Assembly: GCA_031292035.1 (NCBI GenBank)
Contig: JARLHX010000034.1
Location: forward strand, 1-49,172
Direction of reading: 5' to 3'
DNA length: 49,172 nucleotides
Source of the DNA: Negativicutes bacterium
GTDB taxonomy: Bacteria > Bacillota_C > Negativicutes > Sporomusales_B > JARLHX01
Shown here: positions 1 to 6,891 of the stretch, piece after piece
Layout: every line of letters starts with the position of its first letter
Position numbering within the stretch: position 1 is the first letter of the stretch
The notes under the pieces: generated by a model
Database searches by the model: none
What the model saw: only the letters and a program-made list of their open reading frames with translations
Told to the model about the DNA's origin: nothing
Translations under genes and position numbers: made by a program

Positions 1-113
1 CTGGGGCTGGTAGTTGGGCGCTTGCAGGTAGAAATCTCCAGCCCTCGACTCACTGCACGCCCAGTAACGACGCGTCAAGACTCGAATATTATAAAATACA
101 ATCACCCTTTTCA

Positions 114-141
114 CCTTCGGAATTCCGGAGGTCTTCTTTTT
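114..141 (+). terminator. rho-independent terminator
   Basis: A 7-bp stem (CCTTCGG / CCGGAGG, one G-U pair, AATT loop) is followed by a T-rich tract. It would end a plus-strand transcript entering from beyond the left edge. Its right arm repeats in the next terminator. Confidence 0.55.
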
Positions 142-180
142 GAAGTTTGTGGAATATATTACAATGGCCACCCTCAACAG

Positions 181-207
181 CCTCCGGGACTGCCGGAGGT
201 CTTTTTT
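181..207 (+). terminator. rho-independent terminator (second of a tandem pair)
   Basis: A perfect 7-bp stem CCTCCGG / CCGGAGG is followed by TCTTTTTT. It shares the right-arm sequence CCGGAGGTCTT with the terminator 60 bp upstream, so the two form a tandem back-up pair. No gene is visible between base 1 and this point. Confidence 0.7.
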
Positions 208-234
208 CTGAATTCCGTGCTCAGAAGAAAGGCG

Positions 235-260
235 AAAAACCGGGGAATATTCCTCGGTTT
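235..260 (-). terminator. terminator of the YjcZ-like gene
   Basis: On the minus strand, AACCG-A-GGAATATTCC-C-CGGTT forms an imperfect hairpin followed by a T run. It lies about 45 bp downstream of the stop codon of the small minus-strand gene at 304-426. Confidence 0.55.
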
Positions 261-303
261 CTCCTCGCCTAAATCTATGTTTCCTAAAGGGCGGGATATG
301 TGT

Positions 304-426
304 CTAGACGCAACTAGTCTCTTCGTCCTCAATCAAGAAGAACAGGAGCAGGATTATGATGATGATAACTACGACGAATCCGCCACCCCTGCCACCACCA
401 CATCCACCAAATCCACCAAATCCCAT
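304..426 (-). CDS. YjcZ-family small sporulation-type protein, 40 aa
   Basis: A 40-residue protein. It has a glycine-rich head (MGFGGFGGCGGGRGGG), a run of about 15 aliphatic/aromatic residues that can span a membrane (VVVIIIIILLLFFL), and a short acidic tail. This glycine-rich-then-hydrophobic layout is that of the YjcZ family, tiny spore-associated proteins of endospore-forming Firmicutes. The start is supported by GGAGG seven bases before the ATG. It is transcribed away from the phage and has its own terminator, so it is read as host chromosome. The family assignment rests on composition, since proteins this short carry little signal. It is the main evidence that the host forms spores. Confidence 0.7.
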   Translation of the reverse strand: MGFGGFGGCGGGRGGGFVVVIIIIILLLFFLIEDEETSCV

Positions 427-600
427 TTTCGCACCTCCTTAACGTTAACGATCATCCACTATATAGTACGCTATGGATTCTAACGTGTTAAAGATTATGT
501 TTCCCAACATTAATAAAAGCGGATGATTCCAATATCCGCCCCCGAGCATATGATACACAAGAGTAGTCACCACACCACAACTCTTCGTTCCTCTTTACCT

Positions 601-630
601 AGCCCGGCTTACGGCCGGGCTTTTGGTTTT
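601..630 (+). terminator. rho-independent terminator
   Basis: AGCCCGGC and GCCGGGCT form a strong GC-rich stem around a short loop, followed by TTTTGGTTTT on the plus strand. The 175 bases before it (427-600) contain no open frame with a ribosome-binding site. Confidence 0.7.
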
Positions 631-741
631 GCTGTATAAATTGATCAGCTGCCGGAAATTATATCTCAGATTTTTATGAGTCGTATAAATACTTCAAAAT
701 AGCTAATGCTAATTAGGACACGATTTTAGGGAGGTCGCCAG

Positions 742-825
742 TTGAGATATATTCAGCGATTAAAGATCATTTTTTTGGTTTTTATTGCATCGGCAATTGG
801 AATAGAAATTGAACAAGATGAGTAA
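742..825 (+). CDS. 27-aa single-span hydrophobic peptide (candidate)
   Basis: A TTG-started mini-gene preceded by GGGAGG at about 8 bases. The product has a basic N-terminus (RYIQRLK), a hydrophobic stretch of about 13 residues (IIFLVFIASAIGI) and an acidic tail, the shape of a one-span membrane peptide. A strong hairpin follows the stop at once. It stands between host-side terminators and the broken integrase. No family is recognised; a small-membrane-toxin or regulatory-peptide role is only a possibility. A chance ORF is not excluded, but RBS, composition and hairpin fit together. Confidence 0.4.
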   Translation: MRYIQRLKIIFLVFIASAIGIEIEQDE

Positions 826-826
826 G

Positions 827-862
827 AAGGAAAAGCCGGGGTAAAAGCCCTGGCTTTTCCTT
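827..862 (+). terminator. long hairpin after the 27-aa peptide gene
   Basis: AAGGAAAAGCC and GGCTTTTCCTT pair perfectly, with an additional GGG/CCC below the loop. It begins 2 bases after the TAA of the mini-gene. The A-rich outer stem supplies the U-rich 3' side, so it can act as a terminator. Confidence 0.55.
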
Positions 863-989
863 ATCCGTCCATCTGTCACGCCAGAGGATATCACGGGAAA
901 AACTCCGGTGTCGTCTGGGGGGTTATTTTTTTTTCGCTCTTATCTATTTTGTGACTCAATTATTCAAAAGAAAATAAGGAAATATTAGC

Positions 990-2037
990 ATGAAACACCT
1001 GACATGGCTCTCATGTTCTGCGCTGCAAATGTGGATACGGATTGATAAACGCCTCGGGAATATTCGAATAGATAAGCTGCAGCCAAAACAACTGTTAGAG
1101 GTTTATCAAGAAATCGGCAAGCCCGGTGCCCGGAAGGATATCAAGAAAGATGAAAATGGCGAGATCATGGAAGGGCAGCGTCTAGACCTTTCCGGTACCT
1201 CCGTTAGAAAACATCATATTTTTTTAAACTCACTGCTCAATCAAGCCGTGAAATGGAATTTCCTCGCAAAAAACCCCTGTAAAGCCGTGGAACCGCCTAA
1301 AGCTGGAAAGAGCCAACGGTCAATGCTAGACGAGGAACAGCTTGCCCTTTTCTTGGACAAGCTACAGGACGAGGATCTTCGCCATCGGTGCATGGTCTTC
1401 CTGGGCTTGACGGGCGGCCTCTGTCGGGAAGAAATCTTTGGACTCCGCTGGGGAGATATTGATCTTGCTGCCGGTACCGTCACAGTCGACCGAGCTAGGG
1501 TATATGTGGCTCGCCAGGGCGTAATCCTTAAGGACTGCAAGAATACCTATCGTCATCGACAGGTCAGCATACCGCCCGATACCGCTGCTCTACTCAAACA
1601 GCACCGGTTGGCCGAGATCAAGAAAAAACTCAAACAGGGTAGCAATTAAAAGGGTGCTCCTGATGGTGAAAAAACCGGGCTGTCTGTCGATGAGCGCATG
1701 AACCCGAATTACGTTTTCACATCTTGGGACGGGTCGGATCTTCATCCTCACGCTTCTGGGAACTGGCTGAGGCGATTCTGCAAAGAGCATCGCTTGCCTA
1801 ATATCGTGACTCACGTTTTTCGACATCTGAGCGCCACCTTCCTAATCAGCGCTGGGACAGACGTTCGAACAGTGTCTGGCAAACTCGGTCATGCAAATAC
1901 TAGGACCACCTTGACGGTTTACGCCCACCTGCTGCGCTCCAGCGAGCAGGAAACAGCCAATATCATGCAGGATGTCCCTGGCCGGCCTTCGTGACAAGGC
2001 TGAGAAAGCCAAGGACGCCAAGAAAAAGGCAAAATAA
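990..2037 (+). pseudogene. tyrosine recombinase (phage-type integrase), degraded
   Basis: Two open stretches in one frame (990-1649 and 1650-1994) together make a phage-type tyrosine integrase. The first holds part of the core-binding domain (RIDKRLGNIRIDKLQPKQLL) and the first catalytic box. The second holds the C-terminal boxes HVFRH, LGHANTRTT and the tyrosine of VYAH. Damage is multiple: a single in-frame TAA at 1647-1649; the N-terminal arm-binding domain missing before residue 1; the catalytic box reads GGLCREE where TGLRRxE is expected, so the first catalytic Arg is Cys (TGT, one transition from CGT); and near the end the natural tail (LRDKAEKAKDAKKKAK, stop at 2035-2037) is in another frame. 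It should be inactive. It lies on the host side of the tRNA scar and is probably a relic of an earlier element at the same site. Confidence 0.85.
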
Positions 2038-2152
2038 AAAGCCTCGACGCCAAATGACCGGAACTCGGGAACCGCCGAATGAGGGTTAGGAATAAGAAAA
2101 ATACAACTGAGCAAAAATACATTCGATGAATGAATAAGGAGTTGAGGCAATA

Positions 2153-2416
2153 ATGACTCCCAAAGAGCTCGGTTGGCGAAGGACATTGGAAAAGGCGATA
2201 TTTTTGCTGGATATTTGTGCGAAATCAAGCAGCAATATATCCCCTCAACACATGCGCTTCATTAGGGACACGTTGCTGGATGCTTGGCCGGAAGATCGAG
2301 CGGAAGCTCAGGGACGCTGTTGGCTTGACCAGCACTATGCTGCGCTGCAAGAGGCTAAAATGCTTGGTGCGATATTGAACAGCCAAGAACAGCATGTTTG
2401 GACTTGGACAGAATAA
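2153..2416 (+). CDS. hypothetical protein, 87 aa
   Basis: ATG preceded by AAGGAG at a suitable distance. The product is soluble and largely helical, with several Trp residues and an acidic middle (DTLLDAWPEDRAEAQGR). No family recognised. It lies between the integrase relic and the tRNA fragment on the same strand as the integrase, so it may be a leftover accessory or excisionase-position gene of that older element. The sequence does not show a DNA-binding motif I can name. Confidence 0.5.
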   Translation: MTPKELGWRRTLEKAIFLLDICAKSSSNISPQHMRFIRDTLLDAWPEDRAEAQGRCWLDQHYAALQEAKMLGAILNSQEQHVWTWTE

Positions 2417-2506
2417 ACGAGCGCTTCCCCCACTAAAAATAAAAAGCCCCAGTGACATACATCTGAGCAATCAGATCGAAAAAACAAGTCATTTTTGCAA
2501 GTGGGA

Positions 2507-2563
2507 ACCAAAACGAAAAAGGCTTCCGAAGACAAAGTCTTCGGAAGCCTTTTTCGTTTTGGT
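2507..2563 (-). terminator. 27-bp perfect inverted repeat, tRNA-end terminator
   Basis: Bases 2507-2533 and 2537-2563 are perfect reverse complements around a 3-base loop. On the minus strand the hairpin starts inside the CCA end of the tRNA-Ala fragment and its distal arm contains GCCTTTTTCGTTTT, so it would terminate the tRNA transcript. A perfect 27-bp stem is much longer than needed for termination. Confidence 0.75.
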
Positions 2564-2610
2564 GGAGATAAGCGGGATCGAACCGCTGACCTCTTGAATG
2601 CCATTCAAGC
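2560..2610 (-). other. tRNA-Ala(GGC) 3' fragment: integration (att) scar
   Basis: On the minus strand this is the 3' part of a tRNA-Ala: the complete anticodon arm with loop ATGGCAT (anticodon GGC), the variable loop, a T arm containing GGTTCGATCCCGC, the 3' acceptor strand and an encoded CCA. The 5' acceptor strand and D arm are absent; the sequence beyond 2610 does not continue the tRNA. Such a fragment is what remains at one end after an element integrates into the 3' half of a tRNA gene. Because the terminator stays attached to the 3' end on the left, the element is inferred to lie to the right, with the restored full tRNA beyond the window. Confidence 0.75.
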
Positions 2611-2804
2611 TAGGATTGAATGAAGAAATGTGCTGCAATATGCTGAGCAGGCTTAAAATAAGGATTCGACTACGATTTATAGTCGCGACTGGCGTAGAAT
2701 CTCAATGATAAAAATCAGCTTTTAGGGGGGATAGATGGGGGGAGAGGATTTCTTGCTTGTCCAAGTTTTACCAATGTGATATTCTGGAAAGGGGAGGGAT
2801 TCCC

Positions 2805-3101
2805 ATGGATGAACTGCGTTATTTGGCCGGCATCATCGGATTGGTTACTATGATCTTTCTTATATACAGCGTTCCCTATATGTATCGTAAGATGCGAAAC
2901 CACACAAATGATTGGGGAAGCCCGCCAGAGGTTATGTTTGCTTTTATGTATGTACTGTTGATTCCTTTCCTTATAATATGCTTGATTTACTATATAATTT
3001 TATTGCTCCAATGGTGGTCAATAGCAGCATTTTTCATAATCATTTGGGCCTTTATGTGGCTTGATTCATGGATGACAAATACAAAAAAGCCCCTGGCATA
3101 A
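2805..3101 (+). CDS. small multi-span membrane protein, 98 aa
   Basis: Starts at an ATG eight bases after GGGAGG; a longer in-frame TTG start at 2757 lacks a good site. Three hydrophobic segments are visible: about residues 6-26, 46-70 and 70-88. It is the first gene inside the element, on the plus strand against the phage's late genes, with its own terminator overlapping its stop. That arrangement is typical of a moron, for example a lysogenic-conversion or superinfection-exclusion protein, but no family is recognised. Confidence 0.65.
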   Translation: MDELRYLAGIIGLVTMIFLIYSVPYMYRKMRNHTNDWGSPPEVMFAFMYVLLIPFLIICLIYYIILLLQWWSIAAFFIIIWAFMWLDSWMTNTKKPLA

Positions 3102-3117
3102 AACCAGGGGCTTTTTC
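3083..3117 (+). terminator. rho-independent terminator
   Basis: AAAAAGCCCCTGG and CCAGGGGCTTTTT form a 13-bp perfect stem with a 7-base loop that contains the stop codon of the membrane-protein gene. It is near-symmetric, so it can also stop minus-strand transcription from the end of the late operon. Confidence 0.85.
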
Positions 3118-3128
3118 TTGCTCGGGAA

Positions 3129-3347
3129 CTACCTTCCCTTTGGCGCCAAGTTGCCGATGGCCGGCGGCTGTTGTTTTCTGCAATGGACGGCAGGAATTGC
3201 ACCGTTTACTCTCGACAGTTTTTCCGTCTTGCCAGCCCAAGGCAAATCCTGGCGATTCCTCTCATGGAGGCGGATTGGATTATCCCATGTGCTGCCCGGA
3301 ATGTTGCCGGGAACATTGCCGGGATGATAGCCTTTACGATTAGGCAT
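3129..3347 (-). CDS. hypothetical protein, 72 aa (translationally coupled)
   Basis: The ATG overlaps the stop of the upstream gene (ATGCCTAA). The product has a short glycine/proline repeat near its start (HPGNVPGNIPGS) and then basic, proline-containing sequence. No family recognised. It is the last minus-strand frame before the terminator, at the distal end of the late operon. Overlap with the upstream stop favours translation, but there is no independent ribosome-binding site. Confidence 0.45.
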   Translation of the reverse strand: MPNRKGYHPGNVPGNIPGSTWDNPIRLHERNRQDLPWAGKTEKLSRVNGAIPAVHCRKQQPPAIGNLAPKGR

Positions 3348-3561
3348 GACGGTGATGCCCCTTTCCAACTTTGCCGGTCTTATAGCCATCTTCACGACTT
3401 CTGAAAGCCTTCGGGAAGAGGCCATCGGTTGTCGGCAGTTCGCCGAATCCACCGGCTACCGCTTTCATGCCAGTGTGATAATTGGCCGGCTCATTCCCGG
3501 CATGACCTACGGCCAGGTTGAAAATCTCTTTCGGTGCCTGATGTTTGTTGTGATGACGCAT
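3340..3561 (-). CDS. small His/Gly-rich phage protein, 73 aa
   Basis: Start chosen at the ATG seven bases after AAAGGAGG; an ATG six codons earlier lies before that site. Histidines cluster at both ends (MRHHNKHQ and KGHHRHA), with a neutral middle. No family recognised. It follows the hairpin at 3600-3624, so it may be transcribed by read-through in the late operon. Confidence 0.6.
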   Translation of the reverse strand: MRHHNKHQAPKEIFNLAVGHAGNEPANYHTGMKAVAGGFGELPTTDGLFPKAFRSREDGYKTGKVGKGHHRHA

Positions 3562-3599
3562 GGTTGCACCTCCTTTCAAATAGGTAGCATTTGCGTATT

Positions 3600-3624
3600 A
3601 AAAAAGCGGTTATTCCGCTTTTTT
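3600..3624 (-). terminator. symmetric terminator hairpin
   Basis: AAAAAAGCGG and CCGCTTTTTT form a perfect 10-bp stem with a 5-base loop. On the minus strand it contains the stop codon of the gene at 3610-3870 and ends in a T run. Confidence 0.8.
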
Positions 3625-3870
3625 AACCCTGTTTTTTGGCGCTTTTTCTTTTACAGGCTTTCCCGCCACCAGCGGAGGCATATCGGATTCAATTGGCGGT
3701 GCATCTTCGGTCGGCGCAACCGCTTCCTGCTTTTCGGATCCAAAGGATATTTCGCAGTCATGGCGCACGCCAAACAGGTCTTTGTGATAACCGTTGACTG
3801 CACTAGTCAATACCTGCCGCAGCTGCTCCTGGCGAAAAGGCGACATTTCGTCAATGACGATAATCTTCAC
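3610..3870 (-). CDS. hypothetical protein, 86 aa
   Basis: A GTG start overlaps the upstream stop (GTGA), with GGAGGTGG seven bases before it. The N-terminal half is a regular alpha/beta stretch (MKIIVIDEMSPFRQEQLR). The C-terminal third is low-complexity, rich in Pro, Glu and Lys and ending in a basic segment. No family recognised. It belongs to the lysis-end cluster and is translationally coupled to the anchored protein upstream. Confidence 0.6.
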   Translation of the reverse strand: MKIIVIDEMSPFRQEQLRQVLTSAVNGYHKDLFGVRHDCEISFGSEKQEAVAPTEDAPPIESDMPPLVAGKPVKEKAPKNRVKKAE

Positions 3871-4313
3871 TTTGCCACCTCCACCTTTGAATTAGGCTGG
3901 CTATAAAAAACATCCAAATTGCCGTTTTCAGTCATGGCCCAGTCCAGCGTCTTGACGCCATCCAGCCTGACAAATATTACGCTCGTATTTATCGGCAGTG
4001 CGTAAATGCCGCTGCCATCAATCTTATAGACGGGAATGATGGTCTGAGCGCCCAGGGCGGGCGCTGGCTTTGCCACGTCCGGCGCGGGCGTACTACTGAC
4101 AGCAAAAGTTTTGACCGGCTGTGGAGACACCTGGGGCGTCTGGGGCGGAACCGGATTCGGTTTCTTCGTCATGTCCTGTTGCTGAACAATAGCAGGCTTT
4201 TCACCGACGCTACCCTTGATTTCCCCGCCTTTATTCGTGTACAGGTTTACGCCAGCGGCGATCACCGCGACTACGGCGGCTATGGCAAGAATTTTACCGA
4301 AGGTTCTTTTCAA
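3867..4313 (-). CDS. membrane-anchored proline-rich protein, 148 aa
   Basis: A basic N-terminus (MKRTFGK) and one hydrophobic segment at about residues 8-24 anchor the protein. A long linker rich in Pro, Gln and Val follows (about 45-90), then a compact C-terminal domain (about 91-148). The start is a TTG inside the end of the preceding gene. An anchored protein with an extended proline-rich spacer downstream of an endolysin is compatible with a cell-envelope role in lysis, such as a spanin-like partner in a double-membrane host, but there is no sequence match to a spanin family that I can show. Confidence 0.6.
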   Translation of the reverse strand: MKRTFGKILAIAAVVAVIAAGVNLYTNKGGEIKGSVGEKPAIVQQQDMTKKPNPVPPQTPQVSPQPVKTFAVSSTPAPDVAKPAPALGAQTIIPVYKIDGSGIYALPINTSVIFVRLDGVKTLDWAMTENGNLDVFYSQPNSKVEVAK

Positions 4314-4785
4314 TGAGGATTCCCCCTTTACGAATTATTTCATCACGTAGGTCTTTCGGAGTGATTGACATTGGGCTTTCAATGCCAAATAAATCTTGCA
4401 CCAGAGTTTGTCCGCGAAGCCAGATAAGCAAATCCTCTGAACAATCGTCAAAAGACGTGCTCACCCACGGCACTTTGATTCCCCACCTGTCACGAAGCCA
4501 TCCGGCAAAACAGCTAATCCAGCCATAGAGGCGGCCAATGAGAAGATGAGCAATAGCGTCAGCGCATTCCGTGTGTAGGACTGGAACTTCATATATTTCA
4601 TACGGTCTGTCGCTATATTTGCCAAGCGGCGACTGCACTGTTCCTTGCGGCAATGCCTCAACATAGGAATCTTTCAGTACAATGACCGCATGAACCGGTG
4701 CATCTTTTCCATCAACAGCCTGTATGACTCTTGAAAACAAGTCTTTCTTGTTTGGATAAGGCCAAACGAACATGGCTTTTGCCAT
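4294..4785 (-). CDS. permuted papain-fold (YiiX/NlpC-like) protein, 163 aa
   Basis: Two motifs of the permuted NlpC/P60-like papain fold (YiiX/DUF830 type) are visible in order: an N-terminal His motif in PVHAVIVLKDSYVEAL (about residues 30-46) and a later Cys motif FDDCSEDLLIWL (about 111-123). These would form a Cys-His active site acting on peptide or amide bonds. AGGTGA precedes the ATG by nine bases. The gene lies two genes downstream of the endolysin, so a second envelope-degrading or modifying activity is plausible. Family assignment is by motif only. Confidence 0.55.
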   Translation of the reverse strand: MAKAMFVWPYPNKKDLFSRVIQAVDGKDAPVHAVIVLKDSYVEALPQGTVQSPLGKYSDRPYEIYEVPVLHTECADAIAHLLIGRLYGWISCFAGWLRDRWGIKVPWVSTSFDDCSEDLLIWLRGQTLVQDLFGIESPMSITPKDLRDEIIRKGGILIEKNLR

Positions 4786-4841
4786 ACGTTCATCACCTCC
4801 CGGAAAGGAAGTAGGGCGACAACGAGGCCGCCCCTTTACGA

Positions 4842-5084
4842 TTAGGACTTTGAGGTCGGGGTCAGCAGCGCGAGTTCGGCATTTACCAAAGCGTTAATGT
4901 CGGACATTGCTGCATTGACCACATCAGCAACAGCCTGGTCCCTTTCCGGGACAAAATCGCTGGCAGTGTTGGCATCTTGTTCCTTCTGCGCCGCCAACTT
5001 ATTGGCAACCACAGTGTCGGCATGAGCCAAGCCAGCTTTTGCCACAGCGGACATACTCTGAAGCAATACGGATAGATTAAACAT
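4842..5084 (-). CDS. hypothetical alanine-rich helical protein, 80 aa
   Basis: AAAGGAGG lies upstream of the ATG. The product is small, acidic and alanine/valine-rich (SAVAKAGLAHADTVVANKLA), predicted to be helical, with no clear transmembrane segment. It sits directly after the endolysin gene. A virion or lysis-accessory role is possible but nothing in the sequence settles it. Confidence 0.6.
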   Translation of the reverse strand: MFNLSVLLQSMSAVAKAGLAHADTVVANKLAAQKEQDANTASDFVPERDQAVADVVNAAMSDINALVNAELALLTPTSKS

Positions 5085-5115
5085 GATTTTTCCTCCTTTT
5101 TATATGCCACAGCCT

Positions 5116-5715
5116 TCAGGCCGGGAGCATCGCTAGGGCATCATCGCGCTCAGCATTGAAGCGGGCAAACAACCCAGGTCGTTCGTCGGGGCTTCCGCTC
5201 GTCCAGTCCGGGTCAGTCAGGTTCACTTCGTAGATGTTGTAGATGAGGTCGTGGTCGGATATGTCGGACAGGTCTTGTCCGGCCAGCTTCACCGCTTCTT
5301 GCCACAGGTCCGGCATGTAATGAGGGCTGTACTGCACGGCCCGCGACCACAGCACCTGCTGCATTGCCTCTGAACGGGTCATAACGTCATATCCAATGCC
5401 CTGCAGGTTAGCCACAGCCGCATCGAAATATTGCGCTTTGACGTAACCCCATTGAGCTTGCTGGAAAGCATTGTTGTAGTTTTGAGCGGCGCCTTTCCAT
5501 TGGACATCAAACTCAACGCTACCGGGTTCGGCCGTGAGCAAAGCTGCCAGAGAATTGCTTGTGTCGTTCAACCACTCGACAAAGGCTTCTGGCACGCCAG
5601 CATTCATGGCGAACTGGTAAGAGCCATAGCTCTTACCGCCAGCATCTCCGTCGCTGTTTGATATGGTTCCGCAGTCACCATTGGACTCATATTTCGCTGA
5701 CAGATCACCCAACAT
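5116..5715 (-). CDS. endolysin, lysozyme-like, 199 aa
   Basis: The N-terminal domain begins with a Glu-centred motif (SAKYESNGDCGTISN, then DGDAGGKSYGSYQFAMNAG) typical of lysozyme/transglycosylase-like phage endolysins, in which the Glu of YESNGD would be catalytic. There is no signal peptide and no obvious wall-binding repeat, so release would depend on a holin. The ATG at 5715 is preferred over a TTG at 5724 because GGGAGGG then sits nine bases upstream. It overlaps the end of the upstream gene and is flanked by small membrane proteins, forming the lysis cassette. Confidence 0.75.
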   Translation of the reverse strand: MLGDLSAKYESNGDCGTISNSDGDAGGKSYGSYQFAMNAGVPEAFVEWLNDTSNSLAALLTAEPGSVEFDVQWKGAAQNYNNAFQQAQWGYVKAQYFDAAVANLQGIGYDVMTRSEAMQQVLWSRAVQYSPHYMPDLWQEAVKLAGQDLSDISDHDLIYNIYEVNLTDPDWTSGSPDERPGLFARFNAERDDALAMLPA

Positions 5716-6208
5716 TTTTATCAACCCTCCCTTCCGTATCGGTAATGCTCTCGCCGTCTTGAGGAATCGGATCTTCCCCTTTCTTGGCTATGCGCTGCTC
5801 AAGCCACCAGCCAAACGGCATGTTATGGATACCGGTTCCGGTGCCGGTCGCATGGTCGGCGCCAGTATGGTATTTTTGAGAAAGGACCATCATCACCCGA
5901 ACGTCATCAACGCTTTCTATCGGCTTTCCGGCAAATTCCGGTAGTTTGTTGTAGCCGTAAACATCGAGCGCCAACATGACCTTGCCGAGTTCAGTTAGAT
6001 CACATTCGCCTTGCTCGGACCATTCGCACCCGAAATGATGAACCTGCAGGTCTTCCGTGCTGCCTGAGATCCAGCACTTGTAATTCCCGTCCGCCTTCAA
6101 TCGAGCGACGGACTTCTGAAATTCAGGCGATGCACTGCGGTCAACATGGGTCAAAGTGTACATGGCGACTTTCATATCAAGCGTTTGGACGTGTGCTGCT
6201 ACTGTCAC
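5705..6208 (-). CDS. HNH-like zinc-site protein, 167 aa
   Basis: A Cys/His arrangement recalls the HNH/beta-beta-alpha nuclease fold: YKCWISG, then LQVHHFGCEW about 10 residues later, and a distal GIHNMPFGWWLEQR. GTG start with AAGGGGGT upstream. It lies within the lysis cassette between the small membrane protein and the endolysin. Catalytic activity is not assured, since the classic Asn and final His spacing cannot be confirmed by eye. Confidence 0.5.
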   Translation of the reverse strand: MTVAAHVQTLDMKVAMYTLTHVDRSASPEFQKSVARLKADGNYKCWISGSTEDLQVHHFGCEWSEQGECDLTELGKVMLALDVYGYNKLPEFAGKPIESVDDVRVMMVLSQKYHTGADHATGTGTGIHNMPFGWWLEQRIAKKGEDPIPQDGESITDTEGRVDKNVG

Positions 6209-6446
6209 CTTGACTACCCCCTTCCGTTTTTGCCAGATGATACCCGAGCAGGCCGGTCCCGACGCCGATCATGCCAAAAGAACTTGTGCATATCTCTCCA
6301 AAATAGGCGCATTGGTTTCCGGTGAACAATACCCAGTAGCAGGATACTCCCCAAACAAAAAGGGACGCGCCGATTATGACGCATCCCATGGTTGCCTGGG
6401 GTGATAGTGGTTGTCCATCCGTAAGAAGACGACTTACCCAATCCAA
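6177..6446 (-). CDS. small two-span membrane protein, holin candidate, 89 aa
   Basis: Two hydrophobic segments (about residues 20-42 and 53-70) separated by a short polar loop, with a polar C-terminal tail. TTG start with GGGGG seven bases upstream. Size, topology and position just before the endolysin fit a class II holin, but the sequence matches no holin family I recognise; the neighbouring anchored coiled-coil protein is the other candidate. Confidence 0.55.
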   Translation of the reverse strand: MDWVSRLLTDGQPLSPQATMGCVIIGASLFVWGVSCYWVLFTGNQCAYFGEICTSSFGMIGVGTGLLGYHLAKTEGGSQGDSSSTRPNA

Positions 6447-6457
6447 ACGAATTCCCC

Positions 6458-6877
6458 CTAACAGCCGACTTTAGTCCTGATTGCGGTTACATCCGTGCCC
6501 ATGTTGTCAATTCGCTCATGAACACGAACCAGTTCCTCCTTTGTGGCGGCACTTACTTTAAGCCCAGAAACATCCGCTTGTAGCACGGAAATGTCCTTTT
6601 GTATGGCGATAGCTCTGGTGTCATGCACCGCAAAATTGGTAGTTACTTCCTTTAAAATGTCACCGAGGATGTTGACTGATTGGCAGACAGCTTCCGTGGC
6701 CTTAGTGTTGTTTTCGATTAGCTTGTTCTGCGTCATCATCAATGGGTGAATTTTCCTGACCGCTGATATGGCGATCCAAATAACCAGCCCAAGAAATACG
6801 AGAGTGACAACGATTGCAACCCCTAAATTAATGACCTTTTCAATCAAAGGCCATGCACTCGCAAGCATTTCCAGCAT
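6458..6877 (-). CDS. membrane-anchored coiled-coil protein, 139 aa
   Basis: One strong transmembrane segment (about residues 12-38, INLGVAIVVTLVFLGLVIW) is followed by about 100 residues of heptad-like sequence. That is the reverse topology of XhlA-type proteins. GGGAGGG precedes the ATG. It lies directly after the giant ejection protein and before the endolysin cluster; a holin-accessory or envelope role is likely by position. Confidence 0.55.
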   Translation of the reverse strand: MLEMLASAWPLIEKVINLGVAIVVTLVFLGLVIWIAISAVRKIHPLMMTQNKLIENNTKATEAVCQSVNILGDILKEVTTNFAVHDTRAIAIQKDISVLQADVSGLKVSAATKEELVRVHERIDNMGTDVTAIRTKVGC

Positions 6878-6891
6878 GTCGTTGACCCTCC

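Noticed and set aside
1..483. A 153-codon plus-strand frame from the left edge
   Set aside because: It reads through two terminators and is antisense to the better supported YjcZ-like gene; no ribosome site at its start.
2335..2604. Frames spanning the tRNA-Ala fragment and hairpin
   Set aside because: They translate tRNA and inverted-repeat sequence and have no ribosome-binding sites.
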